From positions 1 through 38,497 of the forward strand of contig JAOUPR010000031.1 in assembly GCA_029879725.1 (NCBI GenBank): a DNA stretch of 38,497 bases, given 5' to 3'. Both the position numbers and the translations under genes were made by a program. Below are positions 16,311 through 24,547 of the stretch, in pieces; positions within the stretch are counted from its first letter, which is position 1, and every line of letters begins with the position of its first letter. The notes beneath the pieces were generated by a model. That model did not search any database and had not been told where the DNA came from. It saw nothing but the letters and a program-made list of their open reading frames with translations. Source of the stretch: Gemmatimonadota bacterium (lineage in GTDB: Bacteria; Gemmatimonadota; Gemmatimonadetes; Longimicrobiales; Gaopeijiaceae).

Positions 16311-17564
16311 TCAATCCCTGTACGGATCCAAGGTGTCTCCCGGCGCCATGCACACGATGAGCGGACGCAGCGTGTGCTGCACCTTCACCGTATCCCCCTG
16401 GGCGGCCAACACCTCGGGGAGGCGGCGGTAGGCCTGAGGGGCTTCGTCCAGATCTCCGCCACGCCGCACCACGCCCTTCTTCACCAGCCACCCGCCCATC
16501 ATCTCGTGGCTGATGAGCCCGGGACGCACCAACTCCCCACGCTTCCACTTTCCCTTCGCCGCCATGCGCCCCATCACCCTCCCCGCCCCGTGCACGGTGG
16601 AGAAGAGCGCCGACGCCTGCTTCTCGGTCCCTTCTTCCGACCCCACGAGGATGACCGCGTCGTCACCCATGGATCCACCCACGAATCCACGCTGTCCGGG
16701 CCAGGCCGGTGTCGCCCCCTTCCTCACCACGACCAGTTCCTCACCTCCGTGCTCTTCCTTCCACGCGAAGTTGTGGTGGTTGTGCACCAGGTCCAACTCC
16801 CTTCCGCCCAGCATGGACACGACCTTACGCGCCACCCATTCGCGTCCCGCGTAGGCGTAGCGGCCCGCGAGGTTCATCAGGGCCCAGTATTCCTCCCCGA
16901 TCCCCTCGCGGATGTCCAGGAGCACCTCCTTCTCCTGGGCGCGGTCTCCCCAACGCCCACCCTGGGACAGCGCCAGGAAGCCGCTCGCCACGGTGTGTCC
17001 GAACCCCCGGCTCCCGAAGTGCACCCCGACCCAGATACGCCCTTCCTCGTCGGCGAACACGTCCACGTAGTGGTTCCCGCTCCCGATGGTACCCAGCTGG
17101 CTCCGCGCCTTACCCATGAGGTTGTGGCGGACACCCCGCTTCGTGGGCAGCACGGACCATCCGTCATCCTCGAAGAGCGGATCGTCGACGGGCGCGTCGT
17201 CGGCCTGATTCCGCCGTCCGACGCCGAAGGAAAGCTCGTCGAAGAGCTGATCCGCCAGGACGTTCAGCGTGGGATGGGAGGCCACCCGGGTGGGGTCCCG
17301 GTCCAGCTCGGCCCGGCCCATCCCCAGGAGGCCGGTGGTGGTGAGGTCCGTCATGATCGCAGCGTTTCCGCACGCGATGTCGAACCCCACCCCCACCACG
17401 CTCACCCGGTCGCGATAGGCGGCCACGCCCCCGATGGGCATGACGTACCCCAGGTGGCCGTCCGCCATGAGCGCGGCCATCTCCGCCCGGCTCGCCACGT
17501 CGGCGAGCTGGTTCAGGGTGATCTCATCGTGGCTTCCGAATACCGCCGTCACGTTCCCGTCCAT
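16311..17564 (-). CDS. rtcB: RtcB-family RNA-splicing ligase
   Basis: 417 residues. RtcB joins 2',3'-cyclic phosphate or 3'-phosphate RNA ends to 5'-OH ends using GTP and Mn, with a guanylated histidine. The catalytic elements are visible: VGVGFDIACGNAAI with the Mn-binding Cys, GTIGSGNHYVDV, VGVHFGSRGFGH, DLVHNHHNFAWKEE, VVVRKGATPAWPGQRGFVGGSMGD and the guanylation-site His in STVHGAGRVMGR. The ATG at 17564 has GGGGAGG at good spacing. No tRNA or archease gene is adjacent. It follows a small unknown gene by 12 bases and is probably co-transcribed with it. Its likely job is RNA repair; no break-generating nuclease is seen nearby. Confidence 0.94.
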   Translation of the reverse strand: MDGNVTAVFGSHDEITLNQLADVASRAEMAALMADGHLGYVMPIGGVAAYRDRVSVVGVGFDIACGNAAIMTDLTTTGLLGMGRAELDRDPTRVASHPTLNVLADQLFDELSFGVGRRNQADDAPVDDPLFEDDGWSVLPTKRGVRHNLMGKARSQLGTIGSGNHYVDVFADEEGRIWVGVHFGSRGFGHTVASGFLALSQGGRWGDRAQEKEVLLDIREGIGEEYWALMNLAGRYAYAGREWVARKVVSMLGGRELDLVHNHHNFAWKEEHGGEELVVVRKGATPAWPGQRGFVGGSMGDDAVILVGSEEGTEKQASALFSTVHGAGRVMGRMAAKGKWKRGELVRPGLISHEMMGGWLVKKGVVRRGGDLDEAPQAYRRLPEVLAAQGDTVKVQHTLRPLIVCMAPGDTLDPYRD

Positions 17565-17576
17565 CGTTCCTCCCCT

Positions 17577-17894
17577 TCAGAAGATGGGCTCGCCGTCTTC
17601 CCGTTCACTTTCCAGGGCGCGCTGAAGCGCGCGCCACCTTTCGCGTGCGGACATCGTGGACTCCTCGATGGAGCGCACGCTCTCGCTCAGCACCTGCACC
17701 TCGGTCCCCTCCAGCGTCCGGAACCGGATCCAGCGAGGACGCCACCTCCGGCGGACCAGGCGCATGAGCTTCCGCCCGACCTCCTCCTCCACGTAGAAGC
17801 AGCGCTCCACGGTGATCACGACATGGAAGTCGTTTCCCCGGGGCGCATCCTCCCGCTCGCGCGTGAAGTTCCGAATTCGATTCATCTGGCCCAT
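17577..17894 (-). CDS. Small conserved-looking protein upstream of rtcB
   Basis: 105 residues if the ATG at 17894 is used; an ATG at 17885 and a longer open frame also exist, with no decisive ribosome-binding site. The sequence contains FHVVITVERCFYVEEEVGRK, then a highly basic helix (KLMRLVRRRWRPRWIRF), then RTLEGTEVQVLSESVRSIEEST and a C-terminal charged helix. I do not recognise a family. The basic patch would suit nucleic-acid contact and the gene lies 12 bases ahead of rtcB on the same strand, so a link with RNA repair is possible but purely contextual. Confidence 0.6.
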   Translation of the reverse strand: MGQMNRIRNFTREREDAPRGNDFHVVITVERCFYVEEEVGRKLMRLVRRRWRPRWIRFRTLEGTEVQVLSESVRSIEESTMSARERWRALQRALESEREDGEPIF

Positions 17895-18004
17895 TGCATC
17901 ATCTCGGCTGCGGTCCGGGCGGACCGGCCCCGTGGGCCGCGGGAGTGGGAGTCGCGTCAACACCACCCCGGGCTCACGTTGCCGGCCCGCCCTGAAATAC
18001 GAAA

Positions 18005-18035
18005 CGCCCTGCTCGCACCGGAAGCGAGCAGGGCG
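18005..18035 (-). terminator. Intrinsic terminator with U-tract
   Basis: A 12-bp perfect stem (arms 18005-18016 and 18024-18035) with a 7-base loop. On the minus strand it is followed directly by TTTCGTATTTC. This is the only textbook rho-independent terminator seen in the window. It lies 33 bases after the stop of the small ORF at 18069-18167 and so defines the end of that transcription unit. Confidence 0.85.
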
Positions 18036-18068
18036 TCACGAAGTCGCCACGACGGTGCGCATGGCCGA

Positions 18069-18167
18069 TCAGACCATGGCCCCCCCCTGCTCGCACCCAC
18101 ACGGTGCCCCACACGGATCGGCCTTCCAGCCGCGCCGCGGAATCTCCATGAGAGGTAGATCCGACAT
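18069..18167 (-). CDS. Cys-rich 32-residue peptide gene (candidate)
   Basis: The ORF encodes a 32-residue peptide beginning MSDLPLMEIPRRGWKAD and ending in a Cys/Gly cluster, PCGAPCGCEQGGAMV. GGGAG lies about 10 bases before the ATG. The case for a real gene is contextual: a near-consensus promoter sits upstream (18337-18364), and a U-tract terminator sits 33 bases downstream. The gap has no other gene on this strand. Three cysteines in seven residues suggest metal binding or a modified-peptide precursor, but no maturation enzyme is next to it. The open frame continues upstream to 18377, past the promoter; that part looks non-coding. Function unknown. Confidence 0.5.
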   Translation of the reverse strand: MSDLPLMEIPRRGWKADPCGAPCGCEQGGAMV

Positions 18168-18218
18168 GTAGGGTGCTCCCTTGTCCACTTGGCATGGGGC
18201 CGGCACCGTGCCGGTCCC

Positions 18219-18276
18219 AAAAACGAAAAAGCGCGCCTCCGATGTGTCGCGGAAGTCCACCAGGGACCTCCGTGAC
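18219..18276 (-). ncRNA. Structured leader with possible attenuator
   Basis: Lies between the promoter at 18337-18364 and the small Cys-rich ORF. On the minus strand a long hairpin can form from 18276 to 18246 (about 12 bp with one A-C mismatch and one G-U pair, loop CTGGT). Its 3' arm overlaps an alternative smaller hairpin (CTTCCG at 18255-18250 pairing with CGGAGG at 18241-18236). That smaller hairpin is followed by CGCGC and the T-rich run TTTTTCGTTTTT (18230-18219). This is the layout of an antiterminator/terminator pair. A further hairpin (18196-18218) directly precedes the ribosome-binding site. It could be a riboswitch-like leader or a small RNA; no known class was recognised. Confidence 0.4.
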
Positions 18277-18336
18277 CGGGCCCGCCTTCGCGGCGGCATC
18301 CGGTTCATGACATCGGGACGCGACTCCCAGGCACGC

Positions 18337-18364
18337 AGTATAAACTCCGGACGTAGGGTGTCAA
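18337..18364 (-). promoter_or_regulatory. Near-consensus sigma-70-type promoter
   Basis: On the minus strand TTGACA (18364-18359) and TATACT (18342-18337) are separated by 16 bases. Transcription would begin near 18330, giving a leader of about 160 bases before the small Cys-rich ORF. Such a good match is unusual in this GC-rich window. Confidence 0.7.
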
Positions 18365-18373
18365 GAGTTTCAT

Positions 18374-18403
18374 CCACGACGCTCCCCGGGGGGAGTGTCG
18401 TGG
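18374..18403. terminator. 14-bp hairpin after the Asp-box protein gene
   Basis: The arms 18374-18387 and 18390-18403 are complementary with one G-U pair. The hairpin lies 54 bases past the stop of the gene at 18458-21631 and just upstream of the promoter at 18364, so it would insulate the two units. There is no U-tract, as with the other strong hairpins in the window. Confidence 0.6.
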
Positions 18404-18457
18404 AGGGCGTGGATCTCCCGATGCGGGACGCCGTCGCGTCCGAGCGGCGCGGACTCC

Positions 18458-21400
18458 TCAGCGCACCACCCTCCCTGGAGTCCAGGGCACGCCTTCCTCG
18501 TCCAGCGACCGGAGGAACGCCGGCATGCGCTCCGCCACCATCTCGTTCACCGCGGCGACCTGCGCGTCCAGGAGCGCGGGAACGGCGGCCAACGCCTCCC
18601 TCTCCTGTGCCGTGGGCATCACCGTGGCACGATGGACGCCCGCGGCGACGCCGAGGAGCTGGCGCACGTTGCGCGGGCCGGCCTCGTCCCCACCGAATCC
18701 ACCCCTCCCGGACCCGCGGAGCACGCGCAACGCCGCGTCGAGGTCGTCGGAGAGCTCGGCGGCGACTCCCGCGAGCGCGTCGGAGACGCTCGACCCCTTC
18801 ATGGCCTCGCGGGCCTGGTCAAACTCCCCCTTCAACGCCTCCGCCTGACGGAGCGCCATGGAGAAGCGCGCGTCCAGCTGGAGTTGGTGCATCCGGATCC
18901 CGTGCAGTTCGCGGAGCTGAGCGTCGGTGAGGAGCACCTGGAGATCCTTGCGAACGGCGAACGACTCCTCCAGCACCGGGGCTCCCTCCACGGTGAGGCG
19001 GGCCGTGTACGTGCCCGGAACCACCATGGCACCACGCACACTTCCGCCGCCGAAGCCTCCACCACCACCCTGGCCCGAGCGCCGCTCTTCCGGTGGACCG
19101 GCGTACGGCATGTCCATGCGGAAGTCCCACCGGACGTGATGCAGCCCGGCCGCGTCCGGAGCATCCAACCTGCGCACGACCGCGCCGGCCGCGTCGGTGA
19201 TCTCCAGAACGACGTCCCGCCCGGCTCCGGGGAGAAGGTAGGACACCGTGGTTCCCACGTCGGGGTTCCGGGCGGCGTAGTCACGGTCCGCCCCGGTACC
19301 GCTGGTCCGGGAGGGATCCGGGGTGAAGGCCATCTCGGACTTCACGGGGAAGAGATGCACGCCACCCGACGCCCTCGCCGCCGTCAGGTGCTGCAGGGGG
19401 CCCAGGTCGTCCACGAGGTAGAAGCCCCGTCCATGGGTGGCCACGACGAGGGTGTTCTCCCGAGGATGGATGACGATGTCGTCCACCCGCACCGGAGGCA
19501 TGCCCCCGGTGATGCGGATCCACGAGCCCCCCCGATCCAGCGAGGTGAAGACGCCGAACTCGGTCCCCACGAAGAGGAGGTCCGGGTTCACATGGTGCTC
19601 CGCCAACGCCCGCACGTTCCCGACTTCGGGAAGGTTCGCCGTGATGTTCCGCCACGTGCGCCCACCGTCGTCACTCCGGATCACGTAGGGGCGAAGGTCG
19701 TTGCTCCGATGACCATCGAAAGTCGCGTACATCACGGCGGCATCGTGTCGGGACAGTCGGACCTTGCTCACGTACGTCGTGTCCGGCACCCCGGGGAAGC
19801 GCGTCTGCTTCGTCCACGATCCTCCGTCGTCGTCGGAGATGGCGATGGTGCCGTCGTCGGAGCCCGTGATCAGGAGACCCTCCCGCACGGTCGACACGTC
19901 GATGTCGGAGACGTTGCCGAAATCGGCGGTGCCCTGGTGCCGGGACACCGCGTCCTTCGCGGGCACCCCACCCATCATGGGCAAGGCGTCCCGGTCGAGG
20001 GCGCGCGTGAGGTCCTCGCCCAGACGCACCCAGCTGTCTCCCCGGTCGGTGCTCTTGAACAGATGGTTGGCCGCGAAGTACACGGTCCGGTGGTCCCAGG
20101 GGGAGATCTTGATGGGCGCGCTCCAATTGAAGCGGTACGGCGGCTCACCTTCGGGCGGGATGGGACGGATCCCCTTCCGGTCGCCCGTGCGGCGGTCGTA
20201 GCGGAGAATGTTCCCGTTCTGTGATTCCACGTACGCCACGTTGGGGTCCGTGGGGTCGACCGCCGCATAGAAGCCGTCGCCGCCGGCCATACGGAACCAG
20301 TCCGCGTTGAAGATCCCCTCGGATGACCGGGTCCTGCTGGGCCCACCCCACGTACTGTTGTCCTGCAGCCCGCCGTACAGCCCGAAGAACGGTTCCGCCA
20401 TGTCGATCCCCACGGCGTAGAACTGCGAGATGGGGAGGTTGGGCGAGAAGTCCCAGGATTCACCGCGATCATGGGACACGTACAGCCCGCCGTCGTTTCC
20501 GAGGATGAGGTGGTCCCGGTTCTCCGGGTTGATCCAGAGGGCGTGCTGATCGGCGTGGACGGAGCGCGCGATGGCCTCCCAGGTCACTCCGCCGTCGGTG
20601 GACCGTTGCAGCCGCACGCCGAGGTGGTACACGGTCTCGGGATCCACGGGGTCGACACGGATCTCGCCGAAGTACCAGGGGATGGACGCGACGTCGCTGG
20701 TCTTCCGCCAGGACGCGCCCCCGTTGTCCGAACGATAGACACCCTGCTCCGAGCCCTCCACCACGGCGTACACGGTGCGCGGCTGCGACCGCGAGACGTC
20801 GAGTCCGATCCGTCCCATGTCCGACGTGGGGAGGCCGTGGGTCGACTTCGTCCAGGTGTCCCCGCCATCCGTGCTCTTCCAGACGCCACTCCCGGGTCCG
20901 CCTCCCACGTAGCTGTAGGCGCGGCGCTCACGCTGGTGCGACGCAGCGTAGATCACGTCGGGATCGGAGGGGTCGAGCACGATGTCCGCCGCACCGGTGT
21001 GCTCGTCCAACGAGAGGACGTTCTGCCAGGTACGACCTCCGTCCATGGTGCGGAACACCCCCCGATCGCCACCGGCGCCCCAGAGGGGGCCCACCGCCGC
21101 GACGTACACGATGTCGGAGTTCCCCGGGTGGACCTTGATCTTGCCGATGTGCTGCGAGGAGCGCAGCCCCATGTGCTGGAAGCTCTCCCCTCCATCCACG
21201 GACCGATACACTCCGTTCCCGTAGGACGAGCTGCGCAGGTTGTTGTCCTCTCCGGTCCCTACCCAGACGACGTCCGGGTCCGACGGAGCCACCGCGACCG
21301 CCCCGATGGAGGCCACGCCGGTGTCGTCGAAGATCGGCTCCCACGTGACGCCGCGGTTGGTCGTCTTCCATACTCCCCCACCGGCCGAACCGATATAGAA

Positions 21401-21631
21401 CACGGTGCCAAGGCTCGCGCTCCCCGCGCCCCCGACCTCGGCCACGGCGATATCCTCCACCCGGCCGCTCATCACGGCCGGTCCCACCGAGCGCACCGAG
21501 ACCGTGTTGACCAGGGCCTCGACGGACTGATCCGAAGGGGCCTGTCGGTCCGGAGTGCGTTGCCCCGCAAGGGACAGAGGAGACGTCAGCGCGAGAACGG
21601 CGACGGCGCCGGAGACGAATCGGGAGAACAT
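18458..21631 (-). CDS. Exported Asp-box (sortilin/VPS10-like) propeller protein
   Basis: 1057 residues. The ATG at 21631 has GAGG upstream and opens a signal peptide (VSGAVAVLALTSPLSLAGQ). At least ten Asp-box motifs run through the first three quarters, for example TTNRGVTWEP, SVDGGESF, TMDGGRTW, STDGGDTW, SDNGGASW, STDGGVTW, SHDRGESW, STDRGDSW, SDDDGGSW and SLDRGGSW, which implies one or two beta-propellers like those of sortilin/BNR proteins. A FlgD-like Ig domain follows (LEITDAAGAVVRRL, PGTYTARLTVEG) after a glycine-rich loop, then a helical C-terminal region. No glycosidase catalytic residues could be assigned. Such proteins are common in secreted fractions of Gemmatimonadota, Acidobacteriota and Bacteroidota, with unknown function. 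It lies downstream of the pilin operon but is probably a separate unit. Confidence 0.88.
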   Translation of the reverse strand: MFSRFVSGAVAVLALTSPLSLAGQRTPDRQAPSDQSVEALVNTVSVRSVGPAVMSGRVEDIAVAEVGGAGSASLGTVFYIGSAGGGVWKTTNRGVTWEPIFDDTGVASIGAVAVAPSDPDVVWVGTGEDNNLRSSSYGNGVYRSVDGGESFQHMGLRSSQHIGKIKVHPGNSDIVYVAAVGPLWGAGGDRGVFRTMDGGRTWQNVLSLDEHTGAADIVLDPSDPDVIYAASHQRERRAYSYVGGGPGSGVWKSTDGGDTWTKSTHGLPTSDMGRIGLDVSRSQPRTVYAVVEGSEQGVYRSDNGGASWRKTSDVASIPWYFGEIRVDPVDPETVYHLGVRLQRSTDGGVTWEAIARSVHADQHALWINPENRDHLILGNDGGLYVSHDRGESWDFSPNLPISQFYAVGIDMAEPFFGLYGGLQDNSTWGGPSRTRSSEGIFNADWFRMAGGDGFYAAVDPTDPNVAYVESQNGNILRYDRRTGDRKGIRPIPPEGEPPYRFNWSAPIKISPWDHRTVYFAANHLFKSTDRGDSWVRLGEDLTRALDRDALPMMGGVPAKDAVSRHQGTADFGNVSDIDVSTVREGLLITGSDDGTIAISDDDGGSWTKQTRFPGVPDTTYVSKVRLSRHDAAVMYATFDGHRSNDLRPYVIRSDDGGRTWRNITANLPEVGNVRALAEHHVNPDLLFVGTEFGVFTSLDRGGSWIRITGGMPPVRVDDIVIHPRENTLVVATHGRGFYLVDDLGPLQHLTAARASGGVHLFPVKSEMAFTPDPSRTSGTGADRDYAARNPDVGTTVSYLLPGAGRDVVLEITDAAGAVVRRLDAPDAAGLHHVRWDFRMDMPYAGPPEERRSGQGGGGGFGGGSVRGAMVVPGTYTARLTVEGAPVLEESFAVRKDLQVLLTDAQLRELHGIRMHQLQLDARFSMALRQAEALKGEFDQAREAMKGSSVSDALAGVAAELSDDLDAALRVLRGSGRGGFGGDEAGPRNVRQLLGVAAGVHRATVMPTAQEREALAAVPALLDAQVAAVNEMVAERMPAFLRSLDEEGVPWTPGRVVR

Positions 21632-21736
21632 GGCAACGGCCTCATGGTCCAGGTGGAGGAAGGAGACGGGTGGGCCCGCCCCCGGTTGCATCCTCTGGAA
21701 GACCCCTCCCGCACGCAAGGTGCTGAGCGGATCGGC

Positions 21737-22789
21737 TCAGCGCACCTCGACCATGGTGCCTTCGACCATCTCCAGGTAGGCCAGAGCCTTGTTCGCCTTG
21801 CGCACGTTGCACGAGTGATATGCGAACGACCCCCCGTTGTTGAGGATCACGCCGGGGTTCACGGAATTGAGCCCCGCCACCACCGTGCCTGCAACGCTCG
21901 GGACCTGTCCGTTCCGGTCGCGCATGCGACCCGCCAGTATGATTCCCTCCCAGGTGAATCCCGTCTCCATGAAGATCGTCCCGGTGACGATGAGGGCGCC
22001 CCGGCCGGACCAGGCGGAGGTGGCCGTCAGATCTCCGATGAAGCGCACGAGCGGGAAGGAATCGGCGGGGAGCGACGACCACACCGGGGGCGTCCCGTCG
22101 AACTCGACGGGAAAACGGGGATCGGAGAGGATGTCCCAGCGAAGGCCGACGCTGTCGTACATGGCCTGGTACGACCCGTAGGTGCGGCTCGGCGGATTAC
22201 CCTGGAGGGTCCCCCCGTTGCGGGCCGCCACCATCCCGACCCCGATGGCGCCCGCCACGCCGGGGCCGAGGCCTCCGGTGGGACAGTCCGCCGGACTCGC
22301 CACGTCCCCCCCCCACGCCCGGGAGAGCCCCCCCATGAACTGGAGGCTGGGTGTGGCCACCATGATGGCGGCCTTGTGCGGGACCGGGGCCATCCGGTGC
22401 CAGGCGTACGTCGTGACCACCCGCGACGCGGGGGAGTCCGGGAATCGGGGATCCGTCACCGTCCCCTCCGACCTCAGGAAGTAGAGGTGATTCACCGAAT
22501 CGGACTCCAGGACCTTGCGGGCCGTCACCGTGGCGAGACCACGCCCGATGAAATAGGACTGGGTATCCGCCATGGCGCCCACCTGCTCGCCCACGAACCT
22601 CTCCATCCCCCCGCGGGCCACCGCCAGCGCCTGGTGGGCATCTCGGTTCTGGGTCGCGAGCTCACGTTCGGCGTTCACCACCTGATAACCCACCGCTCCC
22701 GCCACCGAGATGGCGAAGAGGAGGAAGACGACCAGCGCCAGCGCGAAGCCGCCCCTTCCCTCCACCGGCCTTCCGGAGGCCCCGCTCAT
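21737..22789 (-). CDS. PilX-like minor pilin protein
   Basis: 350 residues, the last gene of the pilin operon. The ATG at 22789 overlaps the stop of the preceding gene (ATGA). A type III-like leader precedes GGFALALVVFLLFAISVAGAVGY, with prepilin-peptidase cleavage expected before Phe. Position 5 of the mature protein is Leu, not Glu, as in PilX_N-type proteins. The large C-terminal part is Gly-rich with strands (GALIVTGTIFMETGFTWEGIILAG, GTVVAGLNSVNPGVILNNGG) and a single late Cys region (YHSCNVRKA). Long PilX-like proteins of this kind sit at the tip of type IV pili or secretion pseudopili. A GCTGAGC/GCTCAGC hairpin at 21722-21741 overlaps the stop. Confidence 0.8.
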   Translation of the reverse strand: MSGASGRPVEGRGGFALALVVFLLFAISVAGAVGYQVVNAERELATQNRDAHQALAVARGGMERFVGEQVGAMADTQSYFIGRGLATVTARKVLESDSVNHLYFLRSEGTVTDPRFPDSPASRVVTTYAWHRMAPVPHKAAIMVATPSLQFMGGLSRAWGGDVASPADCPTGGLGPGVAGAIGVGMVAARNGGTLQGNPPSRTYGSYQAMYDSVGLRWDILSDPRFPVEFDGTPPVWSSLPADSFPLVRFIGDLTATSAWSGRGALIVTGTIFMETGFTWEGIILAGRMRDRNGQVPSVAGTVVAGLNSVNPGVILNNGGSFAYHSCNVRKANKALAYLEMVEGTMVEVR

Positions 22790-23625
22790 CGGACGTTCCC
22801 CAGGGGGATTGTCACGTCCCATCCCGACCGCACCGGGTCCTGGCCGCCCGTCTCGGGAGGGAGCCATCCTCGCGCCGTGACACGGACCGCGTCGATCCTG
22901 GCGAGGGACGCACCCGTCACGCTGGCGTTGTAGGCTCCGCCGGAGATCCGGTAGGAGAACCCCGATCCGGCATCCATCCCGGTGGCGAACTCCACCAGCG
23001 TATCACCCGCCATCCCCCGGTAGAGCGCCGTGACCGCGGGCTCCAGAGTGGACTGCCGAAAACGGAATTCGGTCTCGCGGTACAACACGAGGACGTCGCC
23101 CACCGCCGGCGACGATCCGATGTAGGTACCCAGCGACGTGAGGCGGTGATACTCCCGCGAGGCCCCCAGCGTATCCGCGCCGTTTCCGGCACATGGGGCC
23201 GCCCCTCCCATCGCTCCGTTGATCTGTGACCAGCGGGCCGCGTGGAACGACCAGACGCCCGGCGCCGTCCGCACGGCCACACCGCGGACCTCGTTCACGT
23301 CCACACCGTCGGCCCCACCCTCGATGTGCACGAATGTGTTGGGCCCAAGGACGGCACACACTCCCACCAGGACCATGGGGCTGCGCAGCACGAGTCGGTC
23401 GGGCTCGGCCACGGTGACGCTCCCGTTCAACGAAGAGCGGACTTCCCGGGCCACCAACTCAGTGGCGCTACGGGCGTTGTCCTGAACCTGGACCCGTCGC
23501 ATCTGAAGCGCGGAGTATCGGTTCTGGACCAGGAAGACCGAACCCACCAACACCACCAGGATGGAGGAGATGGTGAGCGCCACCAGCGTCTCGACCAGCG
23601 TGAATCCGCTCCGGGCGCGCATCAC
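22786..23625 (-). CDS. PilW-like minor pilin
   Basis: 279 residues. The N-terminus MMRARSGFTLVETLVALTISS is a classic type IV prepilin signal, cleaved after Gly with mature Phe1 and Glu5. The hydrophobic helix continues through ILVVLVGSVFLVQNRYSA. The globular part has a QVQDNARSATELVAREVRSSL segment, which is characteristic of PilW/GspJ-type proteins. It overlaps both neighbours by 4 bp. It should be processed by PilD and take part in priming pilus assembly. The core pilus genes are elsewhere in the genome. Confidence 0.85.
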   Translation of the reverse strand: MMRARSGFTLVETLVALTISSILVVLVGSVFLVQNRYSALQMRRVQVQDNARSATELVAREVRSSLNGSVTVAEPDRLVLRSPMVLVGVCAVLGPNTFVHIEGGADGVDVNEVRGVAVRTAPGVWSFHAARWSQINGAMGGAAPCAGNGADTLGASREYHRLTSLGTYIGSSPAVGDVLVLYRETEFRFRQSTLEPAVTALYRGMAGDTLVEFATGMDAGSGFSYRISGGAYNASVTGASLARIDAVRVTARGWLPPETGGQDPVRSGWDVTIPLGNVR

Positions 23626-24011
23626 CAGCTGTCCGCGGAGTACGAAGTGGCCGAGTACCCGGGCGCCAGCGAGTCCGACGCCACCATGGAGACCTGGATC
23701 CGGTACAGCATCCCGGTGACCTCGGTGACGTCCATTCCCCGGGAAAAGGAGAACCGCCCTACACGCACGGTATCCGCGGTGACGCCGAGCACGAGCGAAT
23801 CGAACGGCAGGGCCACCAGAGAGTCGAGTCGCTCGTGGGCCATGACCACGATCTCCGACGTGACCGCGGACCTCTCCATGCTCCTCGCGAGAGAATCGCC
23901 CAGGCGAAGCACGGCCAACACCCCGCCGGCGAAGATGACCAACGCCCCGATGACTTCAATAAGAGTGAAGCCGCCGCGGTCGGTCGCGGAGATACACGGT
24001 TCCGGGCTCAC
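23622..24011 (-). CDS. PilV/GspI-like minor pilin
   Basis: 129 residues beginning with GTG, which overlaps the stop of the fimT-like gene (GTGA). The prepilin motif GGFTLIEVIGALVIFAGGVLAVL gives mature Phe1 and Glu5. The next segment, SEIVVMAHERLDSLVALPFDSL, has the AxxrxdsL pattern of PilV/GspI proteins. It is short and consists mainly of the helix and one small sheet. Its order in the operon (GspH, GspI, GspJ, then a long PilX/GspK-like gene) matches the tip complex of type II secretion and type IV pili. Confidence 0.85.
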   Translation of the reverse strand: MSPEPCISATDRGGFTLIEVIGALVIFAGGVLAVLRLGDSLARSMERSAVTSEIVVMAHERLDSLVALPFDSLVLGVTADTVRVGRFSFSRGMDVTEVTGMLYRIQVSMVASDSLAPGYSATSYSADSW

Positions 24012-24490
24012 TTCCTCTCGATCCTCGACGCACCCATGCTGTTGAAGGACACCTCGTACGTGACGGAGCCGGACGAGAATGTGGCACTTCCCAGCGGGCC
24101 CATGGCACCCGTGAGATCGGCCATCCCCCGCGAATCGAAGAAGACCGTGTCGCCGGCAAGGTCCAGCGTCACGCCGCTCAACTCGATGTCCCCGTTCACA
24201 CCCAACCTCCTGCGCACGACTTCCTTCCCCGAATCCACCGTGGCGATCTCATACCATCGGCTGGCTTCGTAGAAGCGGATCACCACGGTCTCCCGACCGC
24301 GCATGGCGGTCGATCGCGCCAGAACCAGATCCCGGGCGAACACCTGTGCGGCCCGGTGCGCCGACGTCCGCGTCATGTAGGCGGTGAACGAAATCGCGAC
24401 GATGCTCAACATGACCGCGCTCAGTGTGAGCACCACGATCAACTCGAGGATGGTGAACCCGTCGCGCGTATCCCGCGTATCCATTGCCAT
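24008..24490 (-). CDS. GspH/FimT-like minor pilin
   Basis: 160 residues, first gene of the four-gene pilin operon. The ATG at 24490 was chosen because GAGG lies 7 bases upstream; a GTG at 24505 and an ATG at 24484 are alternatives. The prepilin motif is DGFTILELIVVLTLSAVMLSIVAI with Glu5. The segment AAQVFARDLVLARSTAMRGRETVVIRF is the typical FimT/GspH helix and first strand, and the end VTYEVSFNSMGASRIERK fits the C-terminal strand of the family. The four genes overlap by 4 bp each and so should be made together. Confidence 0.87.
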   Translation of the reverse strand: MAMDTRDTRDGFTILELIVVLTLSAVMLSIVAISFTAYMTRTSAHRAAQVFARDLVLARSTAMRGRETVVIRFYEASRWYEIATVDSGKEVVRRRLGVNGDIELSGVTLDLAGDTVFFDSRGMADLTGAMGPLGSATFSSGSVTYEVSFNSMGASRIERK

Positions 24491-24516
24491 CTTCGAGCCT
24501 CGCACCGATCCGGCGT

Positions 24517-24541
24517 CTCGGGAAAGGATACCCCTCCCGAG
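24517..24541. terminator. Weak hairpin between gdh and the pilin operon
   Basis: CTCGGGA (24517-24523) and TCCCGAG (24535-24541) form a 7-bp stem directly after the stop of the glutamate dehydrogenase gene. There is no U-tract. It may be a 3'-end hairpin for that gene. Confidence 0.35.
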
Positions 24542-24547
24542 GGCGGA

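Noticed and set aside
17974..18195. 73-codon frame overlapping the Cys-rich ORF and its terminator
   Set aside because: It reads through the terminator stem, and the Cys-rich ORF has the better-placed ribosome-binding site.
18395..20224. 609-codon open frame on the plus strand, antisense to the Asp-box protein
   Set aside because: It is a GC-rich shadow frame with His/Arg/Gly-biased composition and no motif; the opposite strand has a signal peptide and Asp boxes.
20471..22933. 820-codon plus-strand open frame crossing the Asp-box and pilin genes
   Set aside because: It spans two well-supported genes on the other strand and has no recognisable domain.
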